Part shown: in pieces, positions 1 through 11,400 of the stretch
Numbering within the stretch: the first letter of the stretch is position 1
How the letters are laid out: the number at the start of each line of letters is the position of its first letter
From: Coleophoma eucalyptorum
Lineage: Eukaryota; Ascomycota; Leotiomycetes; Helotiales; Dermateaceae
Length of the DNA stretch: 64,000 nt
Direction of reading: 5' to 3'
NCBI GenBank assembly: GCA_026120035.1
Contig: JALRME010000004.1
Location: 1,488,001 to 1,552,000, forward strand
Program-made: the position numbers and the translations under genes
Notes under the pieces: generated by a model
The model's input: the letters and a program-made list of their open reading frames with translations, nothing else
Database searches by the model: none
What the model was told of the DNA's origin: nothing

Positions 1-1322
1 CAAGATATTCAGCAGCGATGATGGGAATGTTGCAATAATTGAGATGCTGTTTTCAACATCACTTGTTGCACTCATACTTTCCCCGCGACATCTGGTTATA
101 CAAAACACAAAGGTAGTGTTGGTCTAGCCTGCATGGCACACCTCTAGCTACAAGAAATCCTGCAATACTAATAATCGATTCTAGAGAGCTTCCATAATCT
201 GCGAGCTTACATTCCCATCGGCAGTTCTTGCCGTGCGACTGAATCGAAAGCGACTTGCGGTAGTGTTGGAGGAAGAAATTTACCTTTACGACATCTCGAA
301 CATGACTCTCCTCTACACGATTGCCACCTCACCTAATCCAAACGCAATCTGTGCACTATCCCCCTCCTCAGAGAACTGCTATATTGCGTATCCATTACCG
401 AAACCACGGGAAGATGTGGGAGACAAACGCCCTTCGCATGCGCCGCCTCTTTCTACATATGTTGCACCTACGTCTGGGGAAGTTCTAATATTTGATACTA
501 TTGCACTTAAGGCAGTCAACGTGGTCGAAGCACATCGTGCACCACTCTCATCTATTGCATTAAACAGTGATGGAACTCTGCTGGCCACAGCCTCTGAAAC
601 AGGAACAATCATCCGGGTGTTCTCTGTTCCTCGCGGACTGAAATTGTATCAGTTCCGCAGAGGCACATACCCTTCCACTATCTACAGTATGTCTTTCAAC
701 CTTAATTCCACACTTCTCTGTGTATCTTCCACCACAGACACAGTCCATATCTTCCGCCTAGGAGGGCCGCCAGCAGGCGCTGCCTTACCAGACTCTCCTA
801 GGTCAATGGACCGATGGAATCGTGCGCGGAGCTACGATAGTGGCAATGAGTCCCCAACGCATGGAACATCACCAGGTAGCGATTACAACGAGGCTCCGTC
901 TATGGCCAGAAAACCGAGTGGCACATTGGGTAGCATGATACGACGGTCTTCTCAGATGATGGGGAAGAGTGTTGCGGGAGTAGTTGGCGGTTACTTGCCA
1001 CAGGCTGTTACTGAAATGTGGGAACCCTTGAGAGATTTCGCTTTCATCAAACTTCCCAAGGCCGGCTTGGGAGTGAATGCATCAGGAGGCCCTCTACGCA
1101 GCGTCGTTGCAATGAGCAGCAGCAGCCCTCAGGTGATGGTAGTAACAAGTGACGGCGGTTTCTATATTTACAGCATCGACATGGAGAATGGAGGAGAAGG
1201 AGTCTTGGTAAAACAGTACTCGTAAGTGTTATTGCCCGTCGTGTTTTTCATCAAACTAACAATTTCTCAGGGTCTTGGAAGGAGACGACAAGCTTGACCA
1301 TTCGAATGCGGACTATAATTGA
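1..1322 (+). CDS. ATG18: Atg18-type PROPPIN, 3' part (5' end outside window)
   Basis: This is the 3' part of a WD40-repeat beta-propeller protein (PROPPIN) that binds PI3P and PI(3,5)P2 and works in autophagosome formation and vacuole homeostasis. Exons visible are 1-112 (reading from base 2), 185-1221 and 1271-1322, with introns of 72 and 49 bp. The protein runs through an Atg18-like propeller start ([10 protein letters not shown], then [12 protein letters not shown]). The diagnostic phosphoinositide-binding FRRG motif is encoded near 652-663. A long, Ser/Pro/Arg-rich loop (about 780-960) follows, as in fungal Atg18, then the last blade ending [23 protein letters not shown] and a short acidic tail. 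The second intron splits a Ser codon; reading through it would stop at once. The start codon and first blade lie to the left of the window. Atg21 and Hsv2 are paralogues, but the loop and C-terminus fit Atg18 best. Confidence 0.93.
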
Positions 1323-3779
1323 GGGACAGTTTGGCGTTTGTATGTTCTTGGAATGTAAATACATTCCTTGCAATCTTTGAGCGATTTTGGTCTTCCAGTC
1401 AGTGTTGTTGGAAAATTAATAAGCATCAGCAGTAGGCGTTAATAATTACTTCGAACTATGCATTGCAGATTCAGCACGCATGCTGTTCTTAAAGACGGCG
1501 AAGACTTGAGCATAACAATAAATTCGTCTTTCGTCCCTCTATGTATCCCGCCCGATTTCCGTGCTCGGGGCCAAAGTATCCCCAATAGATTTCATTATTC
1601 GCACCTTTGCCTCTCCCATTTTTCGACCTTTTGGTTTGAGACAGGAGGTATCCGAAGCTTTACAAAGCCTTACAAAGCCGGCTGATCGTAGTTTGAGTGA
1701 GAAACTCGTGGTGAAATGTGCGTCTCCATATCATTCGTCACTTTACACGACCCTGAGTCATCCGCTTTCGCGAAACAGCCATGATGGAGTCAGGGCGACA
1801 ATAATATGCGATGGATAGATTGGCGTTAGGCATCAGCTTTTGGAACGGTTTCGACAAGGGTCAATACAGTGTCGAAAACCCAGCATCGCTTACGCTTCGT
1901 TGTAGTTTAGAAGATTGCCCTTTCTGGAAATTAGCAACGGCTTCTCGGCAAAGGCTTCTTATGCAATTTCAATAGCGTGTGAAGACAGAAGAGGGGGGTT
2001 AGCATCCTAATATTGTTGCGTGAGTCTGCCCCGGAAAAACTCAGAAGATCCAGAGGTCGAAGCTCTCAAGGAAATGTCGAGAAAGGATCTCACAATTTTG
2101 CCTAGATGATGATCTGACACGAGCCCTGTTCCGCTAAGGACGAGTTTGCACTGTCACTGGATGGCCTTGTCTTGATCAGCTGCCGAAGTTGAGTGCACTA
2201 CGGAAATCCGGATGTACAGAGAGCGTATTCGAGATCTATATAAGTGGATCTGCTTACATTGTGCGCTCTCAGAGCTGTGTGATGCCTCGGAATCGGAGCT
2301 AGATTTCCACTCCTGACTCCTTCCTGTAGAACAGCACTGCGACCTCTCGCTGGCCGCCTTCTCTTTCTCCTCTCCGGCGTGCAGATCATGGAGGGGTTTT
2401 TATGTATTTATTGTTTTAATCCTCGAGACCGTGGATACAACACCTTGACACCTCCGCTCGGAAGACTCATACAATAGAAGCAGATTATATCGGGGCCGAA
2501 GCTAACGGCCTTGCGAATAGATAGCGTGTGAGAGAGCTTCATTGATTACCAAATGCATTACTACGAGACGCGGCCTCTTCTGGAATGGAATGCGCGCGAT
2601 TAGACGTGCTCGCTTGCATGGACAAAAGATAGGCCAGATAGGGGAATATCGTGGTGTTGATTTTTTATTTCCAGCGAGAAGCCTGCTAGGTTGCTCCCGA
2701 GCATCGATGGGTTGGTTATTCTCCAATTGGGTAGCTAGATGTCAGGTCTCCTGGGTTGAGCTGTGCGCAACGTGCAGGGGCTGGCTCGCATGTCGCACTC
2801 TTTGCCATTGATTGTTAGGGATTATGGGGGTGGTCCCTTTTCCAATTTCACCATACATGGCATGGGCCCACCAGGATCAACACAAAATTCAACTCAGACG
2901 AACACCACGGTTCGTCATGGATCATGGATGATTAGAAAGTGATGCTATCAACTTGACTTGAGCAATGGAAATGCAATTTGTAATTCCCGGTATTGAAGGT
3001 ATCCCAGATCAAGCTTTGCATTGCGACACCCAATATCGCGTGGACGTCCGCCTGAAGGGGGGATCGGACGGCGGAAGACACGATCGTCCTAGCAAACGTC
3101 AATCTGCGGAGTAACTCGTAAAACACAGCCAGTGAGAAGGTTGGGAATAAAATAGAGTTCTGCCACAGCCCTCTGCCCTACGGCCGTTATGGTTGTCAAG
3201 GTTTCGCTGCTGACTTGCAACGCCGGATTTTTCCTGCCCGCCTGCCACGATATCTCCTGCGTCTCTCATTTGTCCCATGCCCTGACACCGACATACGCCC
3301 ACCTCAAACTGGACCACCGTCAGCTCTATTTGGCAGCGTGCGCTCTGCTATGAACCAATAGGTGGGTGAAGTGCTCGTCTTTGATAATCATGGTTGCTGT
3401 ACGAGAACATGATGATCTCACCAGTCCTTAGATCAACTCCTTCTCAACCGGGCTTCTAACTATGACGGACTAGATAGAACGGATCTTTGGAAAAACACGT
3501 TTGCCTCGTCCTGGAACTCGCTCGACCTTGACCCGCTCAAACCCTCTTCGACCGACAAGGAATATCGACTTTCCGGGTACCTGAGCCGTTTGGAAATGGC
3601 CCCAAAGCTTTTTCTCATCCCAAAAATTGGGCCTCGCTCTGCCTGGGCGGGTCTTGTTGGACGACTATCACTTCGACGAGGCTCGGCAGAATTCTCGCAA
3701 AGAAAGCCGAATCTCAAAGATCAACCATCACAGTATGTCCATCACATCTCTTATTCCCAGGGGACGATGATTCGCTGAT

Positions 3780-3792
3780 CCCCCCCCCCCCC
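3780..3792. repeat. C13 homopolymer run
   Basis: Thirteen consecutive C on the plus strand in non-coding DNA. Similar runs occur elsewhere in the window: G10 at 10805-10814, G11 at 15664-15674, C10 at 55722-55731 and G11 at 62566-62576. Confidence 0.9.
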
Positions 3793-5334
3793 GCGAGGCA
3801 TGCCGATTACTTACTGGTGTAGTTTTATTTTCAGCTACAAGGGCGGTGCAGTGTAGTGCAGTGCAGGCGCTTGTACTTTTCGTTCATTTTACGTGTGAAC
3901 GGAGGCGGAGCGCGGTAGTAGCGCGTGTGATAGTGAGAGTATGCCTATCTATTGGGTGAGGTATCCGAGACGGCGCGCTCAACGGTGGGCGGCCGATAAA
4001 TAAAGTAGAGGTCATAGGGATGAACAAGTAAGCATCATCCTCACGTAAAGGCGTGCTCAGAAGAGTTCCATGATGAAAAAAGCAACATGGCCTTGCCAGT
4101 CTCCCAGAATCTGGTCGTACAATACCTACACATTATTGTCTGAGGGACTCGGTAATCCAATGCATCCGAGTATAAGCGAACATAACCTGATGAACGGTAT
4201 CGTACGATAGAAAAGACCCTGTAAATTAGACTCCACACTTGAGCAGTTTGAAAGCAGTATCTAACTGGCAGTGGTCGGCCTCCAAAGTCCCAAGTACCTT
4301 CTGTTGCTGTGAAGGGTGTACAGAACTGGTCGCGAGGACGGTTCCTCAGTGGTCTGGTCCTGCACGGTTGCACCCGACATTTATTGTGTCGCTTAACCTT
4401 GTCCAAGGACCTCCATTCAGAGTGATGAACTCCTGAGGGAGCTGCATGCCCTGGTCGCCGACCCCTGCCAATGTCTCCCTAAGCTTTGCCTGCCCTTTCT
4501 GCACGCTGAACACGATCTGGAAACACCAAAAATGACAATAATACCATCAAGTATCTTTGCGGCAGGTCGCTATGCAATTGTGCCACCGAAACCCAACCTC
4601 CACACTACGGTGGTCGTTGGGGACACATCCTTCATGTCATGTTATTTCTGGGCCTTCGGACGAAGACCGGAACGATTACTCCGTCTCCCCAGACGAAGGA
4701 GGTTTGTAGATGCTTAATGATCCCATTTATGCGCTCTCTGCCACGGTGCTCGTCGGTAGAGTCAGGTCCCACTACTGCTACGATTACTGCTACTGCTGCT
4801 GCTGCTACCAACTCAAAAGAATCCAAAACAACAACAACAATAATAATAATAATAGCGATAATACAACCCCACGGGAGATGAACCGACCATGTCATTTCGA
4901 ATAGAGTAAATCACACTCTCGGAATTAGGGTGGTATGCATGGAGGTATTTACATGTACAGTACTTACACAAGGTATGCACTAGCCCAACAACCTACCAGC
5001 GTACCAGGCCCGCCCAGACCAGACCAGCACCCATGGAAGCTGCTCCCATGCAAGCTACTGGAGCTGCCAGCGGCCAACCCTGTCGCGGGAGAGCTCTACT
5101 CCTTGGTACCTTAGCATCGGATTTCCCACTAAGCGGCAGCAGCTCCACTGTTGAGCACTGCATCACACTCTTTTCTCCCTCGCTCGCTCGCTGTCACCCT
5201 CCCCCCTCAACATGCAGCCTGAAAGAGAGCAGCGGTCACTGGGCAGGGCCTGGCAGGGCATGGCCACCAGGATGCCGGTCTGTGTCTCCCAGAACGAACA
5301 GGTCCCAATTCAACTGTAGTGACCCCGTCCCCGT

Positions 5335-5460
5335 CTCTGTCCCAGTCAGTCCCAGTCAGTCCCAGTCCCAGTCCCAGTCCCAGCCCCAGTCCCAGTCGTC
5401 GTCCCAGGCCCAGTAAAGCTAGGCCCTCTCTCCCACTTCCTCCCACTTCCTCCCACTTCA
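5335..5460. repeat. TCCCAG hexamer and TCCCACTTCC decamer repeats
   Basis: The stretch has many consecutive or near-consecutive TCCCAG units (about 5338-5410), followed by three TCCCACTTCC units (about 5431-5460). The hexamer period is divisible by three, so both strands stay open and give artificial Ser/Pro/Gln or Gly/Leu-rich ORFs. It lies about 600 bp upstream of the zinc-finger start codon. Confidence 0.85.
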
Positions 5461-6043
5461 TGGCCCCTCGGGAGCATGGTCCAGCAGTCAAGCCTCGTCT
5501 GTTGTGCCTAGCACTGCCGTACAACCTTGACCGGGTGGGTTTAATGTTGCTCCTGGCACCTCTACTTTGTTTGGCGGCAGGCAGACATACCTCTGATGTC
5601 AAATCTGCCTGACAAGTACTTTACATGCTTCTTCGCCATCTGCTTCATCAGGCCTAATTATCAGCAATTGTCGAGTGTTTGGAAGATCCCCCCCATTTCC
5701 TGCACCACGTTATAATTACCACTGCACACTGCACACTGCACCAGAGCCGACCCTGGAACCCACCGTCAAACACCTTGCTCCTTTGTGTGGGCATCGAAAT
5801 CCCACATCTCTGGCACTTATACTCACCTTGCCCTCCATCATCCACTCACGCAATCGTCCAACAGAATAATCACCAATCAGGCATCTGTCCCGGCCGGCCT
5901 AACTGTTACCTACATAATTATTCTCCAAAAACGGTCTTTCAGCCTAGCTAGCCCCCAACTTGGCATCTGCTGTTTTGCTCTTTCTCGCCTTACATACACA
6001 TACATATATTTACCAACGTTGTCCTGCTGCTATACTTATCGAG

Positions 6044-7462
6044 ATGGAGCTGACCCCACATTCAACTCACTCACCCAACTCTCCATACCATTACCCTTCA
6101 GAGTCACAACCGGTCTATGAATATCCTTCTCCTGCACAGAGTGACTCTGGATACAAACCGACCGACTCCTTGCAAGGGTTAGGTCTATATTCATGTCAAA
6201 TGTCCAGCTCGTCGTCTACTGCAGATGGTAATACCATCACCCAACTTGCATCTTCAGCCCCGACCAACTGGCCAACGACGTCCCTACAGCACCGGGGCAC
6301 CACTCCAAATTTAAGTTCGAGACACCCACATCCCGAGTACAGTACCTACGGTCCAATTCCGGTATCATCGCCTTATAGTCAAGATATATATGCGGCATCG
6401 AATGCTGAAGTTTCTGTCATCTCCACTTCACCACTTCCATCAAGCAACGCATCTCAAAGGTCTTCCTTTTCCTCAGCTCCAGCTTCCGAGATCTATACCC
6501 AGGCGGGGTCCATTAGTGACCACACTCCTCGCATCAAGATGGAAGACTACAGCGATTATGTACCAGGCAACGATTCAATGCCATATGGCTCACCGCAAGC
6601 TACTTTTAACCTCCTTCCTTCTTCAAGCACATTTTCTGGACATCTGGAAGCCAATTACTTCCCAGAGCAATCCAGTCTTAACTGGCCCAAAGTCGAATAT
6701 ACCAACCCAACAGAGCTGCAACCCTACTCCAGCCAAGGAGGATATGGAACTCGTTCTGGCAGCGAGAACCCAAGTGCCTCCGATGGAGGACAACCACGGC
6801 GAGCCTCGAGCACTTTAGCACGCACGCGGCAACCCCGCAAGCTCACAACCAAGGAGGATGCAAACTTCCAATGCCAAGTCAAGGGTTGTGGCAAGCTCTT
6901 CGGCCGGAGCTACAATTATAAAGCTCACATGGAAACTCACGACGCATCAAGAGAGTATCCTTTCCCCTGTACAGTGAAGGATTGCAACAAAAAGTTTGTG
7001 AGGAAGACAGATCTTCAAAGACATCATCAGAGTGTTCACATGAAGCAACGCAACCACAGATGTGACTATTGCAGCAGATTCTTCGCTAGAAAAGATACCC
7101 TTAGAAGGTACGGTCATATTCCAAACCATTTATTTGATATATTCTAACTATGATGTAGACACATGGAGGACGGCTGTTCCAAACGATTTGATATCGAAAC
7201 TGTCGATTTTAGACCGCAGTCTTACAGCAACGGGGAGTCAAGCTCGATGAAAGCATCTTCTCGGTCTGGCGGAGAAGAAAGCCACACACGAATATCGCCA
7301 TATAATTCTCGATATATCTCGCCGCCTGCATCAAACGCACATCATAGTTCTTACGAAGCACCTCTCACGTCAGCCACGCCAGGACAATACTATGTAGCTT
7401 CTTCTCGATCACATTATGCACAGGCGGATGCAAGCAGTCAGGACCCAATTTGGAACAGCTAA
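6044..7462 (+). CDS. C2H2 zinc-finger transcription factor
   Basis: A predicted 455-residue nuclear DNA-binding regulator with exons 6044-7107 and 7159-7462. The 51-bp intron splits an Arg codon inside the last finger and carries a CTAAC branch-like site. Residues 1-270 are Ser/Thr/Pro/Tyr-rich and look disordered. Three fingers follow: C-x4-C-x12-H-x3-H from residue 277, C-x4-C-x12-H-x4-H from residue 309, and C-x2-C-x12-H-x4-C from residue 340, the last being of C2HC type and completed only after splicing. A basic stretch (TLARTRQPRKLTTKE) just before finger 1 may serve as nuclear localisation signal. The C-terminal ~95 residues are again Ser/Tyr-rich. The start is the ATG at 6044; the open frame upstream lacks an in-frame ATG. 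The gene stands alone between 4.7 kb and 7.3 kb of gene-poor DNA. I cannot assign a named family member. Confidence 0.9.
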
Positions 7463-10400
7463 TTTGAGTAAGAATCAACCAAAGAGAAACACAATGTGGA
7501 ATGTTTAAAAAAGTCCTATGGACCGATTGATGTGCATAATTCCTTGTGAGGCATGTCAGACAAGGCTTGCATCTTGCATCTGGGAAGGCTTCTTTTTGGC
7601 ATTCTACGCCCGTCCGTCGCCTCGCATTACAGCCTGTTTTGGGTGGGCAACATATCCTTTCGGAAGCATTTGGCGTTTGTTACTATTCTATACCCTATTT
7701 CAGCGCTAGATGGAGGCGTCTATGTTTACTTTACAAACGTTGTGTTCCTGTGCTCGATTGGAGCGGCTAAATGGGAAAGTCATCTAGCAAGCAAGGCATC
7801 ATCCAGCGGAAATCTGATTTGACAAGCGAGGGTCATGGGAGGTTCTGGAGTTTGGGCAGAAATGTTGGAGTTCAGCGAGAAGATCCAAACATAGATCAAG
7901 TACATGTAGCTCTATCATAATCATCATCATCATGACCAGAATAACCATGGATAAAAGGGCTTGGTTCAGCCAAAGCACCAGAAATACACCTCATGTACCT
8001 TCAGGACAAGTCACCCGCTCATCGTCCGATCCACCCCAAAGTTAAACGACCTGCCCTACGCAGCCGGATCTCCACCCCCTCACCTATTACCACTTTGGCC
8101 GTCGTGATCGGTCTTTTTTGTTTGCTGAAGGGGTGCTATTTCAAGTGTTGTGGTGGCTTCCTGACTGGTGAGTGTGCTGCTCCTACTGCACACTGCTGGG
8201 CGGCTGTTCTCACGCTAGCAACGCTGTCAGACCAGGGATGTCAATTGTTCCGCAGCATGTGATTGGCTCCACATTACGAAAGGGCCCCCGATACAGAACG
8301 GGGTGACGTGAAGAGAACCCAGTTGGAACGTTACAAGAGAAAAAAAAAGTGTGTGTGTGTGTGCGTGTGTCTGAGAGGGAGAGAGAAAACGAGAGGAGGA
8401 ACAGAAACAAAAGAAAGAAAGAAAAGGCAACAAAATGGCCTGCAAATGGAAAGGTCCCGGTAGCAGGATTACATGGTTGAGGAGGCCAGTAGTTTTGTTA
8501 GAAAGGAGGTTTCCGGATACCTAGCTACTACTACCTGCCCTACCAGTCAAGTACAAAGAGATTTGAGATTTCCCAGAAATGCGACAAGACCGTTTCAAGC
8601 AACATACGTTTGTTGTACGTACGTACGTACATCGCCCCCTCGATCCTGGCTGCCCACGGGTTCTACCAGAAAGCCATAGCTTTTTGTGGCAGGGGGTGTC
8701 ATGTTCATGGGGCCTGGTACAAACATGCTCGCTCGTTTCCAAGCGTTGCGATTTTGATTTTTTTTATTTCCCTTTCGATGGGGCATCCGTCAGCACGCCG
8801 CCCACCCCTGAAGGCTGAAAAGCACAAGAGGGCAGTGGCAGGTAGGTCACTGTCTAACTAGAGTTTATTGCATAGCAGCGACCATAATAATTATAGGTAC
8901 ATTGAGGCCGAGTACATACATACATACATACTTTCTCGCACGCATGTTTAATCGACCGAACAAACCTTAGACTGCCGAAGGATGGTTAAGCTTCATGGGA
9001 TACGGAAAGCCAGTTCCGCAGTGACACTTTGAAAGTACTATTGTAAATAGTACAGTACGAGCGCACAGACGTCGTCGCCGCTCTCCTTGACTTTTATGCC
9101 GGTCCGGGTTCGAGGGTCTCGTTTATCATGTCTAATCAGCGTCCCAGTACGGAGTCCTAATCCCATCAAGCCAAATCTTGATTGGCGTGATCTGAGATGC
9201 AAGGCTGCTGGCTGCAGCTGGACCAACGACATGAACTCAAATCCGATGAACATGAATAAGAAAATTGCGGCAAACAAGATTTGGGCGAGGGCGCAGCCGC
9301 TGAGGAGATATGCAGGAGACATTAACCGCGCGTGTCAAATGCTGCAGTCGATTCACAGAGAGCGCATGGGCTTTTCCCTCGCGAGCGATGGTGATGGGGC
9401 AGCCAGAAGCGTGGTGGTGTGGTAGCCAGAAAGTCATGGGAAATGAGGCAGGGCTGCGTCCACTGCGAATCGTCGTTCGAGGTTCGTTTGATGTGGATGA
9501 TGTGTGTATGCATGACGGTGCGAGCAGCTTTCTCCTTCTGCTGACAACGGCCCCGTCCAGGAGACAAAGCGAAAGCGAGATGATGAGGATGAGGCCTCAT
9601 GAGCAGAGGGAAAGGACACCGGTGCTCGCTTAGCCACGCAGTTCCAGTTCCAATTCCCATACCAGGCTCCCTTCCACTTCCGGGTCCAGGCGTGAAAAGT
9701 TGCTCGCTCGTATATCAGCATCAAATCAGCGGTGGCCGATGTTCCTCAGCCATGTGGAGGACCTCGGGATTTGCTCGAGTGTTGGTAAGATGTGACACAG
9801 CAGACCGCCCCGCTCATAGGTAGCCTTACGGGTTACGGGGAGATAGCAAGGTGCAGGCGAGGCGTAGAGATTTTACAGTGCGGTAAAGCAGGCAAGGTAA
9901 TGTTGCGGAAAGCACAACGACCCTCCCGAAGCCTCACCCCTACGGGCGCAGGTGCCAAGTGGTCCCCCAGATCCAGCCATGGCTGTGAGTCCTATGGCCA
10001 GGTTAATCCCGTCCATCTCATCTAGCCAGGGAAGGGAAGTCCATCAGTTCCATCCGTGGACTTTTTACATGATTCCTCATCTCAATCCAAATTCTACCCC
10101 CACCACACCCGACAACTCCAGCAACAAAACAGCTGATCTCAACACCATCCACCATACATCTACTCTAGCACACCCATGGACAAGGCTGTACGGTCATTAA
10201 TTTATTCCCGAAGGCTAATTTGCCTGCCTCTGGATGCCCACCTGTCTACCTACTGCTTCATACCAGCGAAGTCTGTGCCTGGGAATGAACCGGTCGCAGT
10301 AGACGTTTGAGATTTACCCATAGGCATACTATGTAGACCTTACCGTGGTCTCCGCGATAGTATGTCCATATACAGCACTTGGCGTACATAGGCCATGCGC

Positions 10401-11400
10401 GTCCTACCAATCTCTTGGTTATCATCGGCAGCGGTGCCGAACATGCATACCTTGGCCGCCGCTGATACAGATACAGTATATACGCAATAGCATAAGCTAC
10501 GGTCTCCCGCCATACAGCACCGTTTTAAAAATACCGACAGGCTGCACTACTACTGCAGCATCGTCGACCACACCGTTATTTTTGTGCTCTACAGCGAAGC
10601 GTGCATTGCATAAAGCAGGTGCTACCATCTGCCATCAGCCATCAGCCTTCAGCCCTCTTCTCCACCCACCATCCCGTTTGCCAAGTGAACCGTGGCGGCT
10701 GTAGTTAGGTGCGGAGGAGTTTTCGCCGCAGGTTGCATCTTCGAGAAGCCAAGCAGAAAAGGTGTACCGGTACGTGCATTGTGCACGGTATCCTGTTAGA
10801 CTTTGGGGGGGGGGATGTAGAAGTTTGCGTCATCATAACGAGCCAACTGGTATACCACTACAGGGTAATATTTACATGACTGCAGACCGTAATCGATCGC
10901 GTATAGGACGAGGCGGTAAAAGCACGAGGCAGAGAACTTGGACCGGGGTTGAAGGCATATGGGATACGTCCGTAGCGCTTGCCGCGGAGTCGCTTCCTTC
11001 TTCCGTCTCCTCTTTCCGCGAGATTGGTGGGCGCGCCACTTGGCCCGAGGTACGAAAGTACATTGGGACATTGGTACATTTGTGCTGTCGGGGATATGGC
11101 TGGTGCAGGACAGGGAAGCGAGAACCAAGAACGGTTGAAGTACCGGCCTTCCAGTAATTCCGTGTTATCGAGCTTCCCTTTGTATCTTCCCTCCAGGCAG
11201 CCAAATTCTGTACCAACAGCCAACTTCTCGATGTCGCTGGATAAAAATTCCAAATCACATCCACATCCCCGACCATTATGTGCCTTGGTTATTTGCAAGG
11301 TGCGCAATGTACCTGCGCTGATCAGTGGCAGCCGACCTGTGCACTTGCAGCGGCCCTGCAAACGCCCTAATGGAGTCACAATCCCAGCAACTGGGCCTTG
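7463..11400. other. Gene-free stretch downstream of the zinc-finger gene
   Basis: The first part must hold the 3' UTR of the zinc-finger gene. After that I see only short overlapping ORFs with no domain. Simple-sequence tracts are present: a GT run and GA-rich tract at about 8348-8425, GTACGTACGTAC at about 8617-8631, TACA repeats at about 8916-8932 and a G10 run at 10805-10814. The absence of a codon-biased frame over 3.9 kb argues against a protein gene. A non-coding transcript cannot be excluded from sequence alone. Confidence 0.6.
8348..8425. repeat. GT/GA simple-sequence tract
   Basis: A run of A (about 8340-8348) is followed by alternating GT (about 8350-8372) and then a GA-rich purine tract up to about 8425. 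It is a compound microsatellite in non-coding DNA. Confidence 0.85.

Larger units (their letters stand above)
1323..6043. other. 4.7-kb gene-free stretch upstream of the zinc-finger gene
   Basis: No ORF here looks like a real gene: all are short, overlap in several frames and have no recognisable domain. Visible contents are a TATA-like element (TATATAAG, about 2237-2244), a C13 run at 3780-3792, trinucleotide runs (CTG, then AAC/AAT) at about 4787-4855, and TCCCAG/TCCCACTTCC repeats at about 5335-5460. The last few hundred bases before 6044 are pyrimidine-rich, as in fungal leaders. It probably contains the ATG18 3' UTR at the left and a large promoter/leader of the zinc-finger gene at the right. 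Confidence 0.6.

Noticed and set aside
5033..5602. Overlapping plus- and minus-strand ORFs of 127 and 131 codons
   Set aside because: Both depend on the TCCCAG hexamer repeat that keeps all frames open; no domain or splice support.
9095..9125. GGTTCGAGG, similar to a tRNA T-loop
   Set aside because: The bases on either side do not pair as a T-stem, and no acceptor or anticodon stem can be found around it.
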